A DNA stretch of 64,000 bases from an uncultured bacterium (GCA_902764415.1 CACWVU010000001.1:65133-129132), one strand, 5' to 3'; positions 15,716 to 25,346 are shown, counted from the stretch's first letter. Numbers and translations are program-made. Notes: generated by a model from the letters alone, not told the origin.

Positions 15716-16414
15716 ATGTCCAGCAAGAAGCCAGCAGCCAAGAAGCCGGTCGCCAAGAAGGCGGCAGCGAAGAAGCCTGCCGCGAAGAAACCGGCGGCCA
15801 AGAAGCCGGAGGACAAGGGCAAGGTCCCGCACCGCGTGCCCCCGCGCATCATCCGGCGCCCGTCACCGAACGCGCGCGCGCCGGAGGGCGACTACGTGCC
15901 GGTAGACACCGCCAAGGCGGTGGCGTTCGGCATGTCGATCGTGCAGCAGATGAAGGCCGAGCGCAAGGCGGCCGAGATCAAGCGCGAGAAGAAGCTCGAG
16001 AAGGAGGCGGTGAAGCTGGCGCGGCGCCCGACCACGCGCGCGCAGGGCAAGTCGACGGCCAAGTTCCCCGCCGCCGACCTGAAGAGCTTCCGCAAGCAGC
16101 TCGTCGAGGCGCGTGAGCGCGCGCTCAACGGCGTCGACGCGATGAAGGCCACCGGCTTCAACGAGGCCGAGGACCACGAGGCGGACGGCGGCGACGGCAC
16201 CAACCAGACCCTGCGCCTGCAGGCGCTCGGCCAGATGGGCTCGATCAAGCGCACCATCCAGCAGATCGACGAGGCGCTGCACCGCATCGACGAGGGCACA
16301 TACGGCGTCTGCACCGTGTGCGGCCAGCTCATCCGCAAGCCCCGTCTCCAGAACCAGCCCTTCGTGCTCACCTGCATGGAGTGCCAGAGCGAGATGGAGC
16401 GCGCCGACAAGTGA
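15716..16414 (+). CDS. TraR/DksA family zinc-finger protein with lysine-rich histone-like tail
   Basis: A 232-residue protein. Residues 5-31 are repeats of (A)AKKPA, a lysine/alanine/proline tail like histone H1-type extensions that bind nucleic acid. The C-terminal part is DksA-like: a coiled-coil (about 118-190) and a four-cysteine zinc finger C199-x2-C202 and C220-x2-C223 (CTVCGQLIRKPR, LTCMEC). The DxxDA tip of E. coli DksA is not seen, so ppGpp-linked activity is uncertain. AAAAGGAGG precedes the ATG. Its stop overlaps the GTG start of lspA; a DksA-like gene next to lspA is a known arrangement in several bacterial groups. Confidence 0.88.
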   Translation: MSSKKPAAKKPVAKKAAAKKPAAKKPAAKKPEDKGKVPHRVPPRIIRRPSPNARAPEGDYVPVDTAKAVAFGMSIVQQMKAERKAAEIKREKKLEKEAVKLARRPTTRAQGKSTAKFPAADLKSFRKQLVEARERALNGVDAMKATGFNEAEDHEADGGDGTNQTLRLQALGQMGSIKRTIQQIDEALHRIDEGTYGVCTVCGQLIRKPRLQNQPFVLTCMECQSEMERADK

Positions 16415-16923
16415 GGCGATTCCTGATCGTCTTCGCCGCCGTCGCCAACCTCGTGCTGGTGGACGCGGTTTCCAAGGAGATCGCCGCCGCCCTGCTCAAG
16501 GGACGCGCGGCGGTTTCGGTCATACCGGGCCTCTTCAGCCTCGCCTACGTCGAGAACCGCGGCTGCGCCTGGGGGATGCTCCAGGGCCAGGTCTGGCCGC
16601 TCGCCGTCTTCGGCATCGCCGCGCTGGCGCTCCTGGTATGGCGTCGCCGCGACGTCTTCGCCGCGCCGGAGGGGAGCCCGCGAATGGCGTCGGTCCTCGG
16701 CGCCGTCGCCGAGCCGCTCGTCTACGCGGGCATAATCGGCAATGTCATCGACCGCGTCTTCCGCGGCTATGTGGTCGACATGCTCGACTTCCACTGGGGC
16801 ACGAGCCACTTTCCGTGCTTCAACTTCGCCGACACCTGCATCTGCGTCGGCGCGGGGATGATCGTTCTCGCCTCGCTGCTGACGCCGCGGCGGCGCAAGG
16901 AGGAAAAGGAGGCCGCGCCATGA
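16411..16923 (+). CDS. lspA: Lipoprotein signal peptidase (signal peptidase II)
   Basis: A 170-residue inner-membrane aspartyl protease that removes lipoprotein signal peptides after diacylglyceryl transfer. Four hydrophobic segments are visible (about 3-18, 60-78, 100-118, 143-160). YVENRGCAWGML replaces the usual N-x-G-A-A/F-G block; GNVIDRVFRGYVVDMLDFHW and FPCFNFADTCI hold the two catalytic Asp residues. The GTG start at 16411 is chosen because GTGA overlaps the preceding stop and the protein then begins directly with its first membrane segment. Lipoproteins at 25355 and 36344 would be substrates. Confidence 0.92.
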   Translation: MRRFLIVFAAVANLVLVDAVSKEIAAALLKGRAAVSVIPGLFSLAYVENRGCAWGMLQGQVWPLAVFGIAALALLVWRRRDVFAAPEGSPRMASVLGAVAEPLVYAGIIGNVIDRVFRGYVVDMLDFHWGTSHFPCFNFADTCICVGAGMIVLASLLTPRRRKEEKEAAP

Positions 16924-17507
16924 TCGCGTACATCAGGGGGATCCTCGCCGAGAAGGAGCCGACGCGCGCCGTCGTCGAGGCGGGCGGAGTCGGCTACGAG
17001 CTCTTCATCCCTCTCTCCACCTATGACCGGCTGCCGCGCCAGGGCGAGGAGGCGAAGCTGCTCGCCGCGCACGTGGTGAGGGACGACGCGGAGGCGCTCT
17101 TCGGCTTCTCGACGGCGGAGGAGCGCGAGATGTTCACGATGCTCGTCTCGGTGAGCGGGGTGGGGCCGAAGATTGCGCTCTCGATGCTCTCCGGGTCGTC
17201 GCTCGGCGACCTCGCGCAGGCGATCGCGGGCGGGGACGTGAAACGGATCTCATCCATCAAGGGCGTTGGCCGCAAGACTGCCGGCAAGATCTGCGTGGAG
17301 CTGAAGGACAAGGTCGGCCAGTTCGCGTTCGCGGCAGGCGGCGCGTCCGGCGGCGCGGCGCCGATGGCGAACGACGCGGTGATGGCCCTGAGGGCGCTCG
17401 GCTTCGCCGAGGACGCGTCGGCGAAGATGGTCGCGGACGTCCTCGCGGCGAATCCGTCCGTCGACTCCGTCGGCCAGGTGGTGAAGCTCGCGCTCGCAGG
17501 CAGGTAG
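16920..17507 (+). CDS. ruvA: Holliday junction branch migration protein RuvA
   Basis: A 195-residue protein that binds four-way junctions as a tetramer and loads the RuvB motor. MIAYIRGIL and GVGYELFIPLSTY start the OB domain; two helix-hairpin-helix motifs follow, VSVSGVGPKIALSMLS and ISSIKGVGRKTAGKICVELK; the C-terminal domain (DAVMALRALGF) contacts RuvB. Length is normal. It overlaps lspA by 4 bases. No ruvB or ruvC is nearby. Confidence 0.95.
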   Translation: MIAYIRGILAEKEPTRAVVEAGGVGYELFIPLSTYDRLPRQGEEAKLLAAHVVRDDAEALFGFSTAEEREMFTMLVSVSGVGPKIALSMLSGSSLGDLAQAIAGGDVKRISSIKGVGRKTAGKICVELKDKVGQFAFAAGGASGGAAPMANDAVMALRALGFAEDASAKMVADVLAANPSVDSVGQVVKLALAGR

Positions 17508-17544
17508 GAAGAAGATTTACAACCAAACGAAAGGAACAAATACC

Positions 17545-19287
17545 ATGAAGAGAACCATGTTTGCGCTGGCGCTCGGGCTCTGCCTCGGCGCCGTCGCAGG
17601 CGAGCGGATGAAGATCTGGCCCGAGGGCAAGATGCCCCATCCCCAGCCTCACCAGATTGCGGCGATGACCGACGAGCAGGAGAAGGGGAAGGAGCCCTAC
17701 CTCGAATGGTTCGACCCGCCGGCCAAGCCCGCCGGCGTCAGCATGATCCTCATCTCCGGCGGCGCCTACGAGAACTGCTGCGACGTCGACCTCATCCGCC
17801 GCTGGAACGAGCTCTTCACCGCGGCCGGCTGTCAGTGCGTCAACTTCGTCTACCGCACCCCGCGGCCGAAAGGGGCGGAGATCTGGCGCAGCGCCTGGGA
17901 GGACGGCCAGCGCGCCGTCAGGGTGGTGCGCAGCGAGGCCGAGAAGCGCGGCTTCAAGGCGGACCGCATCGGCACGATTTCGATGTCCGCCGGCTCCCAC
18001 CTCGCGACGCTGCTCGCGACGAGCTCCCTCACCCCGGCCTACGACCCGGTGGACGAGCTGGACGAGCTGCCATGCAATATTAACTGGGCGATCACCGGGG
18101 CGATCGCCTACGGCGTCACCGACGGGCTCACCGGCCCCAACGAGCGCAACGGCCAGGCGATCGACGCGAAGATCGCCCCCTGCTTCAAGTTCGACGCGAA
18201 GACCGCGCCGATGTGCATGTTCCACGGCGGCATCGACCTCTACTCGCCGATGGCCTCGACCTTCGTCTACCGCGAGCTCAGGAAGCGCGGCGTGCCCGCC
18301 GAGCTGCACCTCTACGCCGACCGCGACCACGCCTTCTGGGGCTGGAACCCCGGGAAAGACGTGTCGACCGGCTACGACAACTGGTTCGGCCGCGCGAAGG
18401 AGTTCATGGTCCAGATGGGCTTCCTCGGCCCCGTCGCCAAGCCCGAGGCGCTGATGGAGCGCTACGCCAAGAACTTCCACGACCCGGCGAAGTACGAGAA
18501 GACCGAGCTTTGGCCGAAGGGCAGGACGCCGTACTTCCAGGAAGACCAGTGCGTTCCCTACCTCGAGTGGTACATTCCCTCCAACCTAACCACCAAGGCG
18601 ATCCAGATCGTCTACTCCGGCGGCGCATACTGGGGCAACGACCCCGACGGCTTCGAGGTCGCGCCGTTCCGCCGCTACCTGAACGAGAAGGGCATGGCGG
18701 TGGTGACGATGAAGTACCGCACTCCGCGTCCGAAGGGGCTCGCCAAGCACACCACCGCGTGGGCCGACCTGCAGCGCTGCATCAGGCTCGTGCGCGCCGG
18801 CGCGTCGTCGCGCGGGCTCGACCCCAACCGCATCGGCATCATGGGCTCGTCGGCCGGCGGCCACCTGACGCTGATGGGCGCGACCAGCTCGCGGAGCCGC
18901 GCCTACTGGTACGTGGACGAGGTCGACAAGCTCCCCTGCAACGTCCAGTGGGCGGTCGGCATCTATCCGGCCTATGGCCTCACCGACGGCACCGACACCA
19001 ACAACGACACCGGCGGCAACGACGACTCCGCGCGGCTCGTCCCCGAGTTCGCCTTCGACCCCGACACCTGCCCGATGGTGTTCATCCACGGCGACTCGGA
19101 CGGCTGGGCGGCGATGAACTCGGTCAAGGCGTGGGAGCAGATGCGCCGCATGGGCGTGCAGAGCGACCTGCATACGCTCGCGCAGCGCTGGCACTGCTTC
19201 CAGCGCGAGGCCTCGCCCGGCACCGGCAGCTGGAGCTGGATGGACCGCATCTGGGAATTCATGAACCACAAGCAGATCAACAAGTGA
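17545..19287 (+). CDS. Secreted tandem alpha/beta-hydrolase (two esterase domains)
   Basis: A 580-residue protein with a signal peptide (MKRTMFALALGLCLGAVAG) and two homologous alpha/beta-hydrolase domains (about 55-295 and 315-575); both contain a SGGAY oxyanion-region loop and YRTPRPKG. The first has nucleophile elbow SMSAG (S148), acid D in HGGID and His in DRDHAFWGW; the second has a canonical GSSAG (S436), HGDSD and a candidate His in QRWHCF. Both look catalytically competent, although the first Gly of elbow one is Ser. The fold and export suggest removal of acyl groups from polysaccharides, like carbohydrate esterases; the substrate is not known. AAACGAAAGGAACAAA precedes the ATG. Confidence 0.82.
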   Translation: MKRTMFALALGLCLGAVAGERMKIWPEGKMPHPQPHQIAAMTDEQEKGKEPYLEWFDPPAKPAGVSMILISGGAYENCCDVDLIRRWNELFTAAGCQCVNFVYRTPRPKGAEIWRSAWEDGQRAVRVVRSEAEKRGFKADRIGTISMSAGSHLATLLATSSLTPAYDPVDELDELPCNINWAITGAIAYGVTDGLTGPNERNGQAIDAKIAPCFKFDAKTAPMCMFHGGIDLYSPMASTFVYRELRKRGVPAELHLYADRDHAFWGWNPGKDVSTGYDNWFGRAKEFMVQMGFLGPVAKPEALMERYAKNFHDPAKYEKTELWPKGRTPYFQEDQCVPYLEWYIPSNLTTKAIQIVYSGGAYWGNDPDGFEVAPFRRYLNEKGMAVVTMKYRTPRPKGLAKHTTAWADLQRCIRLVRAGASSRGLDPNRIGIMGSSAGGHLTLMGATSSRSRAYWYVDEVDKLPCNVQWAVGIYPAYGLTDGTDTNNDTGGNDDSARLVPEFAFDPDTCPMVFIHGDSDGWAAMNSVKAWEQMRRMGVQSDLHTLAQRWHCFQREASPGTGSWSWMDRIWEFMNHKQINK

Positions 19288-19291
19288 CGAT

Positions 19292-21115
19292 ATGAAGAAC
19301 ATCACCGCAGACGAACTGAGGGACCTCTACCTCGGATTCTTCAAGTCCAAGGGCCACGCCGTCATCCCCGGCGCGTCGGTCATCCCCGAGAACGACCCGA
19401 CCGTCCTCTTCACCACCGCCGGCATGCACCCGCTCGTCCCCTACCTGATGGGCGCGATGGAGCATCCGGCCGGGAAGCGCCTCACCGACGTCCAGAAGTG
19501 CATCCGCACCGGCGACATCGACGAGGTGGGCGACGCCGCGCATCTCACCTTCTTCGAGATGCTCGGCAACTGGTCGCTGAACGACTACTTCAAGAAGGAG
19601 GCGATCTCCTGGAGCTTCGAGTTCCTCACCGAACACCTCGGATTCAAGCCGGAGCAGCTCAACGTCACCGTCTTCCGCGGCGAAGGCAGGGAGGGCGAGG
19701 AGGGCTACATCCCGGCGGACGAGGAGGCGGTCGCGATCTGGAAGTCGCTCGGCATCCCCGAGGAGCGCATCTTCCGCCTGCCGCGCGAGGACAACTGGTG
19801 GGGTCCGGCCGGGACGACCGGCCCCTGCGGACCCGACACCGAGATGTTCATCGACACCGGCAAGGAGAAGTGCGGCCCCGACTGCCGCCCCGGCTGCCAC
19901 TGCGGGAAGTACATCGAGATCTGGAACGACGTCTTCATGCAGTACAACAAGAACGAGAAGGGCGAGTTCGTCCCGCTCGGCCGCCACAACGTCGACACCG
20001 GCATGGGCGTCGAGCGCACCGTCTGCATGATGAGCGGCGCGCCGACCGTCTACGACACCGAGATCTTCGCGCCGATCATGGCGAAGATCGACGAGCTCGC
20101 GAACGTGCCGGCGGACATGGACCCGGCCGACGTCCTCAAGGCGCGCCGCGTCATCGCCGACCACATGCGCACCGCGACGTTCATCCTCTGCGACCCCAAG
20201 GGCGGCGTGAAGCCGGGCAACATCGGCGCGAACTACGTCCTTAGGCGCCTCATCCGCCGCGCGGTCCGCTTCGCCCGCATGATCGGCATCGCCGAGGGCT
20301 TCACGGTGAAGCTCGCGGAGACGATCTGCAACAAGTACAGCCACGTCTACCCCGAGCTCAAGGCCAACCTGGAGCAGTGCCGCCTCGACCTCGAGGCCGA
20401 GGAGAAGCGCTTCAACGCGACGCTGGACAAGGGCGAGGCGATGTACAAGAAGGTCGCCGAGCAGCTGAAGGCGCACGGCCAGTCGCAGATCAGCGGCAAG
20501 ACCGCCTTCAAGCTCTACGACACCTTCGGCTTCCCGCTCGAGATGACCGTCGAGATGGCGACGAAGGACGGGCTTACCGTCGACAAGGAAGGCTTCGAGG
20601 AGGCGAACCGCAAGCACCAGGAGCTCTCCAGGACCACGTCCGCCGGCTCGTTCAAGGCGGGCCTCCAGGACAACTCCGAGGTGGTGACGCGCATGCACAC
20701 GGCGACGCACCTCCTCCACGCCGCGCTCCACAAGGTGCTGGGGCCGACCGCGAACCAGAAGGGATCCAACATCACCGCCGAGCGCCTCCGCTTCGACTTC
20801 ACCTGGCCCGAGCCGATGACGGCCGAGCAGAAGGCCGAGGTCGAGCGGCTCGTCAACGAGTGGATCGCCGCGGGCATCGACGTCTCGAAGAAGACCACGA
20901 CCGTCGAGGAGGCCAAGGCCGAGGGCGCGATGGCGCTCTTCGGCTCGAAGTACGGCGACCAGGTGACGCTCTACACGATCGGCGACGTCTCGAAGGAGAT
21001 CTGCTGCGGGCCGCATGTGGCGAACACGAAGGAGCTCGGCGGCTTCAAGATCCTCAAGGAGCAGTCGAGCTCGGCCGGCGTCAGGCGCATCAAGGCCGTG
21101 GTCTCCAACATGTAG
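19292..21115 (+). CDS. alaS: Alanyl-tRNA synthetase, short form without C-Ala domain
   Basis: A 607-residue class II synthetase. The catalytic domain has FTTAGMHPLVPYL, TFFEMLGNWS (motif 2 region) and VDTGMGVERT (motif 3). A cysteine-rich loop, CGPDCRPGCHCGKYIEIW, follows a pattern common in bacterial AlaRS. The editing domain keeps its zinc-site motifs HTATH (H469, H473) and C571-x3-H575. Normal bacterial AlaRS is about 870 residues; this one ends just after the editing core, lacking the C-terminal oligomerisation domain. The stop is followed at once by dnaE on intact sequence, and the reading frame shows no sign of a frameshift, so the short form appears genuine. Confidence 0.9.
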   Translation: MKNITADELRDLYLGFFKSKGHAVIPGASVIPENDPTVLFTTAGMHPLVPYLMGAMEHPAGKRLTDVQKCIRTGDIDEVGDAAHLTFFEMLGNWSLNDYFKKEAISWSFEFLTEHLGFKPEQLNVTVFRGEGREGEEGYIPADEEAVAIWKSLGIPEERIFRLPREDNWWGPAGTTGPCGPDTEMFIDTGKEKCGPDCRPGCHCGKYIEIWNDVFMQYNKNEKGEFVPLGRHNVDTGMGVERTVCMMSGAPTVYDTEIFAPIMAKIDELANVPADMDPADVLKARRVIADHMRTATFILCDPKGGVKPGNIGANYVLRRLIRRAVRFARMIGIAEGFTVKLAETICNKYSHVYPELKANLEQCRLDLEAEEKRFNATLDKGEAMYKKVAEQLKAHGQSQISGKTAFKLYDTFGFPLEMTVEMATKDGLTVDKEGFEEANRKHQELSRTTSAGSFKAGLQDNSEVVTRMHTATHLLHAALHKVLGPTANQKGSNITAERLRFDFTWPEPMTAEQKAEVERLVNEWIAAGIDVSKKTTTVEEAKAEGAMALFGSKYGDQVTLYTIGDVSKEICCGPHVANTKELGGFKILKEQSSSAGVRRIKAVVSNM

Positions 21116-21131
21116 CCGCGGCGGAGTGCAA

Positions 21132-24100
21132 GTGGCCGAGTTTGTACATCTCCACCTGCATACCACCTATTCGCTGCTCGACGGGCAGTGCCAGATCGTG
21201 CCGCTCGTGAAGAAGGCGCGGCGGCTGGGCATGAAGGCGCTTGCCGTCACCGACCACGGCAACCTGTTCGCGCTCAAGAGCTTCTACGACGAGTGCCGGT
21301 CGAAGAAGGACAAGGTCTACGGCGAGTTCGCCGGCGCCACGGTCAAGCCCATCCTCGGCTGCGAGGCCTACGTCACCTCCACCGGCGACTACCTCAGCCG
21401 CGACAAGGGCGAGTTCCGCCACCACCTCTGCCTGCACGCGAAGAACCTGACCGGCTACCACAACCTCGTCAAGCTGATCTCCGAGGCCAGCGTCAACGGC
21501 TTCTACAACCGCCCGCGCATCGACAAGAGGCTCCTCGAGCGCTACCACGAGGGGCTGATGTGCTCCTCGGCCTGCATCGCCGGAGAGGTGGCGCAGGCGC
21601 TCGCCGCGGACGACATGGCCGCCGCGGAAAGTGCCGCGGCCTGGTACCGCGACCTCTTCGGCGACGACTACTCGCTTGAGGTGATGCTCCATAAGGCGGC
21701 GAAGTCCGGCCCGGACGTGCCCGCCTCGGCGCAGCTCGAGTTCACTGACCTCTACGCGCGCCAGCTCAAGGTGGTCAAGGGCGCGCTGGAGCTGGGGAAG
21801 AGGCTCGGGATCCGCGTTATCGCCACCAACGACGTCCACTTCCTCGACGCGGAGGACGACGACTCCCACGACATCCTTCTGGCGCTCTCTACCGGCAAGA
21901 AGCTATCGGACGAGAAGCGCCTCGTGTACACCGGCCAGGAGTACCTCAAGACGGCGGACGAGATGGCGGCGCTGTTCGCCGAGTGTCCGGAGGTGGTGGC
22001 GAACACGCTCGAGGTCGCCGAGCGGGTCGAGGAGTACAGGCTCGATGGTCCGCCGATCGTGCCGAAGTTCGCGATTCCGCCGTCCTTCGGCAGCGAGGCC
22101 GACTACGCGAAGCGGTTCGGCGCGGACGCGCTGAAGGCCGAGTTCGACGAGGACAAGGCGGGCAACTTCGAGCGGCTCGGCGGCTACGACAAGGTGCTGC
22201 GGGTGAAGTTCGAGGCGGACTACCTCGCCTCGCTCGTCTGGGCCGGCGCGGCGAAGCGCTGGGGCGACCCGCTGCCGGACGACATCCGCGCGCGGCTCGA
22301 GTTCGAGCTCAGGACGATCAAGCTGATGGGCTTTCCCGGCTACTTCCTCATCGTCTGCGACTACATCCGCGCCGCGCGCGAGGAGTGCGGGGTGTGGGTG
22401 GGCCCGGGGCGCGGCTCGGCGGCCGGCTCGGCAGTCGCCTACGCGCTCTGGATCACCAATGTCGACCCGCTCAAGTACGACCTCCTCTTCGAGCGGTTCC
22501 TCAACCCCGACCGCATCTCCATGCCCGACATCGACGTCGACTTCGACGACGCCGGGCGCGAGCGCGTGCTCGACTACGTGACGCGCCGCTACGGAGCCGA
22601 CCACGTCGCCCACATCGTCACTTTCGGGCAGATGGCGGCGAAGAGCGCGATCAAGGACGTCGGGCGGGTGATGGGCTACGACCTCGCCGCCACCAACAAG
22701 CTCGCATCCTACGTCCCCGACACCCCCAAGATCACCTTCAAGGCGGCGACGAGCCCTACCGACAAGCACGGCGAGGCCAACAAGGACTACTCGCCCGACC
22801 TGGTGGACGCCTTCAACAGCGCCGACCCGACGGTGCACTCGCTCATGGAGCGCGCCGCCCGGCTCGAGGGCTGCATCCGCCAGCCCGGCGTGCACGCCTG
22901 CGGCGTCATCATCTCGCGCGACCCGATCGTCGAGACCCTGCCGGTGATGCAGACGCCGGAGAAGGGCGGGAAGAAGAAGCCCGACGGAGAATCTGCCGCG
23001 GGCGGCGACAAGCTGCTCACCACCCAGTACGACGGCCATTTCGTGGAGCCGGTGGGGCTCCTCAAGATGGACTTCCTCGGGCTCAAGACGCTCACGGTAG
23101 AGAAGGAGTGCGTCGCGCTGCTGGGCAAGGACAGCCCGCGCGTCCCGAAGGCGATCCGCGGCGCCGACGGTTTCCTCGACCCGGACAGGATTCCGGACGA
23201 CGACCGCGCGACCTACGAGCTCTTCGGCCGCGGCGAGACGACCGGCCTTTTCCAGTTCGAGTCGCCGGGCATGAAGAAGTGGCTCCGGGCGCTCCAGCCC
23301 GAGCGGCTCTCCGACCTCGTGGCCATGAACGCGCTCTACCGCCCCGGCCCGATGGAGTACATCCCCGACTTCGTCGACCGCAAGCAGGGGCGCAAGGAGG
23401 TGGCATACGACCATCCGCTGATGGAGCAGCGGCTCAAGGACACCTACGGCATCACCGTCTACCAGGAGCAGGTGATGCTGCTCTCGCGCGACCTCGCCGG
23501 ATTCTCCCGCGGCGACTCCGACATGCTGCGCAAGGCGATGGGCAAGAAGCTCATCGACGTGATGAGCGAGCTGAAGGCGAAGTTCGTCAAGGGTTGCATG
23601 GCGAACAAGGCGTTCCGCGTCGGCGAGTGGGAGGACGAGGCGGCGGCGATGCGCCTCGTGGAGAAGATCTGGAGCGACTGGGAGGCGTTCGCGTCCTACG
23701 CGTTCAACAAGTCCCACTCCGTCTGCTACGCGTGGATCGCCTACCAGACCGGCTACCTCAAGGCGCACTACCCGGCCGAGTTCATGTGCGCGCAGATCTC
23801 GTCCGAAATCGGCAACTTCGACAAGCTCCCCGGCTTCGTCGCCGAGGCGCAGGAGATCGGGCTCGCGCTGAAGCTCCCGGACGTCAACGAGTCCGGCGCG
23901 CGGTTCACCCCGACCCGCGACGCGCGCGGCATCCGCTACGGCCTCGGCGGCATCAAGGGCGTCGGCGCGGCGGCGGCCGAGGCGATCGTCGCCGAGCGCG
24001 AGGCGAACGGCCCCTACACTGGGTTCATGGACTTCTGCATGCGCCTCGCGGGGCTCAACCTCGTCAACCGCCGCGTGCTCGAGAACCTGGTGCGCACGGG

Positions 24101-25346
24101 CGCGTTCTCCACCCTCGAACCAAACCGCGCGAAGCTCTTCGGCAACATCGAGTTCGCGCTCAAGAAGTCCCAGCTCCACGCCAAGGAGAGCGCGAGCGCG
24201 CAGACGAACTTCTTCGACCTCATGGCCGACGGCGGCAAGGAGGTGGCGGACGACTCATGCCTCGCCGACTTTCCGCCCTGGGCGCCGGCCGAGGACCTCA
24301 AGAACGAGCGCGACTTCCTCGGCGTCTACATCTCCGGCAACCCGCTCGCGTGCTGCGCCGAGCTGCTCCGGGAGGCGTCGGCGATGCGGGTCGACCGCAA
24401 GGACGCCGAGACGGTGCCGTTCGACTTCTCGATGATCGAGCGCAGGAAGGAGCCTGCGGAGGAGGCGGACGAGGCCGAGGGCGCGGACGACGAGACCGTC
24501 GGCGATGGCGAGGCGGACGGCGAGGACGCGGCGGAGGCGGAGGCGCGCGAGGAGCGGCAGGACGTCGAGTCGCTCCTCCGCACCGGCGAGGAGAAGGACT
24601 GGATCCTCAAGGGCCTCGCGCGCGCCGCGCTCCGGGCGAAGGGCGGAGTGAACTGGTCCAACCGGGACGCCGTCAACAAGGCGGTGGCGAAGCTCAAGCC
24701 CGTGATCAAGGCGGCCGCCGACAAGACGCTCCTCAAGAAGATCGACGTCCGGGCGGTGGGGATCCTCGAGCAGTGCTTCGTGAAGACGCCGAAGCCGCGT
24801 CCCGACGGCAGCGTTGGCGCGAAGTGGGCGGTGCTCGCGCTTGACGACGGCCGCGGCCGCGCGGAGGGCGCGGCGTTCGCCAAGGTGTGGACGCAGTGCG
24901 CCGGCCTCGAGCAGAAGAAGGACCAGCTGGTGATGGTGACGGGCGAGATCGCCCACAAGGCGGTCTACGCGAAGGACGACGTCCGCCGCGAGCATCCCCA
25001 GATTGGCGACCTTTCCTTCACCATCAAGGAGGCGATGCCGCTCGAGGACGCGATGCCGATGGTGTCGAAGGGGCTGACGGTGCGGCTCGACAGCGCCGAC
25101 CCCGACACGCCGCGCCGCGCCGCGGCGCTGAACGAGGCCGTCGCGAAGAGCCCCGGCCTGCTGCCGGTCCGCATCGAGCTCGAGCACGAAGGGCGCACGG
25201 TTGAGGTAGAGCTCCGCGGCCGCGCGGCGGTCACGCTCTCCTTCCTCTCCGAGCTCGACAAGGCCGTCGGCCAGGGCTGCATCTCCTTCGGGCTCTCGGA
25301 CGAGCTCGTGATCGTGCCGCGCGCGCCGATGCCCTGGGAGGTGTAG
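21132..25346 (+). CDS. dnaE: DNA polymerase III alpha subunit
   Basis: A 1404-residue replicative polymerase. The PHP domain opens with FVHLHLHTTYSLLDG and keeps its metal-binding histidines; the polymerase core has GPGRGSAAGS and PDIDVDFDD (D466, D468), and later TTGLFQFES, YRPGPM and YQEQVM. Helix-hairpin-helix GIKGVGAAAAEAI follows, then an OB fold near VRAVGILEQC. A strongly acidic insertion of about 35 residues lies around 1109-1145, which partly explains why it is longer than E. coli DnaE (1160). The GTG at 21132 is chosen because CGGAG lies 5 bases upstream; GTG at 21126 is an alternative. Confidence 0.93.
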   Translation: MAEFVHLHLHTTYSLLDGQCQIVPLVKKARRLGMKALAVTDHGNLFALKSFYDECRSKKDKVYGEFAGATVKPILGCEAYVTSTGDYLSRDKGEFRHHLCLHAKNLTGYHNLVKLISEASVNGFYNRPRIDKRLLERYHEGLMCSSACIAGEVAQALAADDMAAAESAAAWYRDLFGDDYSLEVMLHKAAKSGPDVPASAQLEFTDLYARQLKVVKGALELGKRLGIRVIATNDVHFLDAEDDDSHDILLALSTGKKLSDEKRLVYTGQEYLKTADEMAALFAECPEVVANTLEVAERVEEYRLDGPPIVPKFAIPPSFGSEADYAKRFGADALKAEFDEDKAGNFERLGGYDKVLRVKFEADYLASLVWAGAAKRWGDPLPDDIRARLEFELRTIKLMGFPGYFLIVCDYIRAAREECGVWVGPGRGSAAGSAVAYALWITNVDPLKYDLLFERFLNPDRISMPDIDVDFDDAGRERVLDYVTRRYGADHVAHIVTFGQMAAKSAIKDVGRVMGYDLAATNKLASYVPDTPKITFKAATSPTDKHGEANKDYSPDLVDAFNSADPTVHSLMERAARLEGCIRQPGVHACGVIISRDPIVETLPVMQTPEKGGKKKPDGESAAGGDKLLTTQYDGHFVEPVGLLKMDFLGLKTLTVEKECVALLGKDSPRVPKAIRGADGFLDPDRIPDDDRATYELFGRGETTGLFQFESPGMKKWLRALQPERLSDLVAMNALYRPGPMEYIPDFVDRKQGRKEVAYDHPLMEQRLKDTYGITVYQEQVMLLSRDLAGFSRGDSDMLRKAMGKKLIDVMSELKAKFVKGCMANKAFRVGEWEDEAAAMRLVEKIWSDWEAFASYAFNKSHSVCYAWIAYQTGYLKAHYPAEFMCAQISSEIGNFDKLPGFVAEAQEIGLALKLPDVNESGARFTPTRDARGIRYGLGGIKGVGAAAAEAIVAEREANGPYTGFMDFCMRLAGLNLVNRRVLENLVRTGAFSTLEPNRAKLFGNIEFALKKSQLHAKESASAQTNFFDLMADGGKEVADDSCLADFPPWAPAEDLKNERDFLGVYISGNPLACCAELLREASAMRVDRKDAETVPFDFSMIERRKEPAEEADEAEGADDETVGDGEADGEDAAEAEAREERQDVESLLRTGEEKDWILKGLARAALRAKGGVNWSNRDAVNKAVAKLKPVIKAAADKTLLKKIDVRAVGILEQCFVKTPKPRPDGSVGAKWAVLALDDGRGRAEGAAFAKVWTQCAGLEQKKDQLVMVTGEIAHKAVYAKDDVRREHPQIGDLSFTIKEAMPLEDAMPMVSKGLTVRLDSADPDTPRRAAALNEAVAKSPGLLPVRIELEHEGRTVEVELRGRAAVTLSFLSELDKAVGQGCISFGLSDELVIVPRAPMPWEV

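Noticed and set aside
21015-21131. Upstream extension of dnaE to an ATG at 21015
   Set aside because: That region is the end of alaS in another frame and the PHP domain begins properly at the GTG near 21132 with a ribosome binding site.
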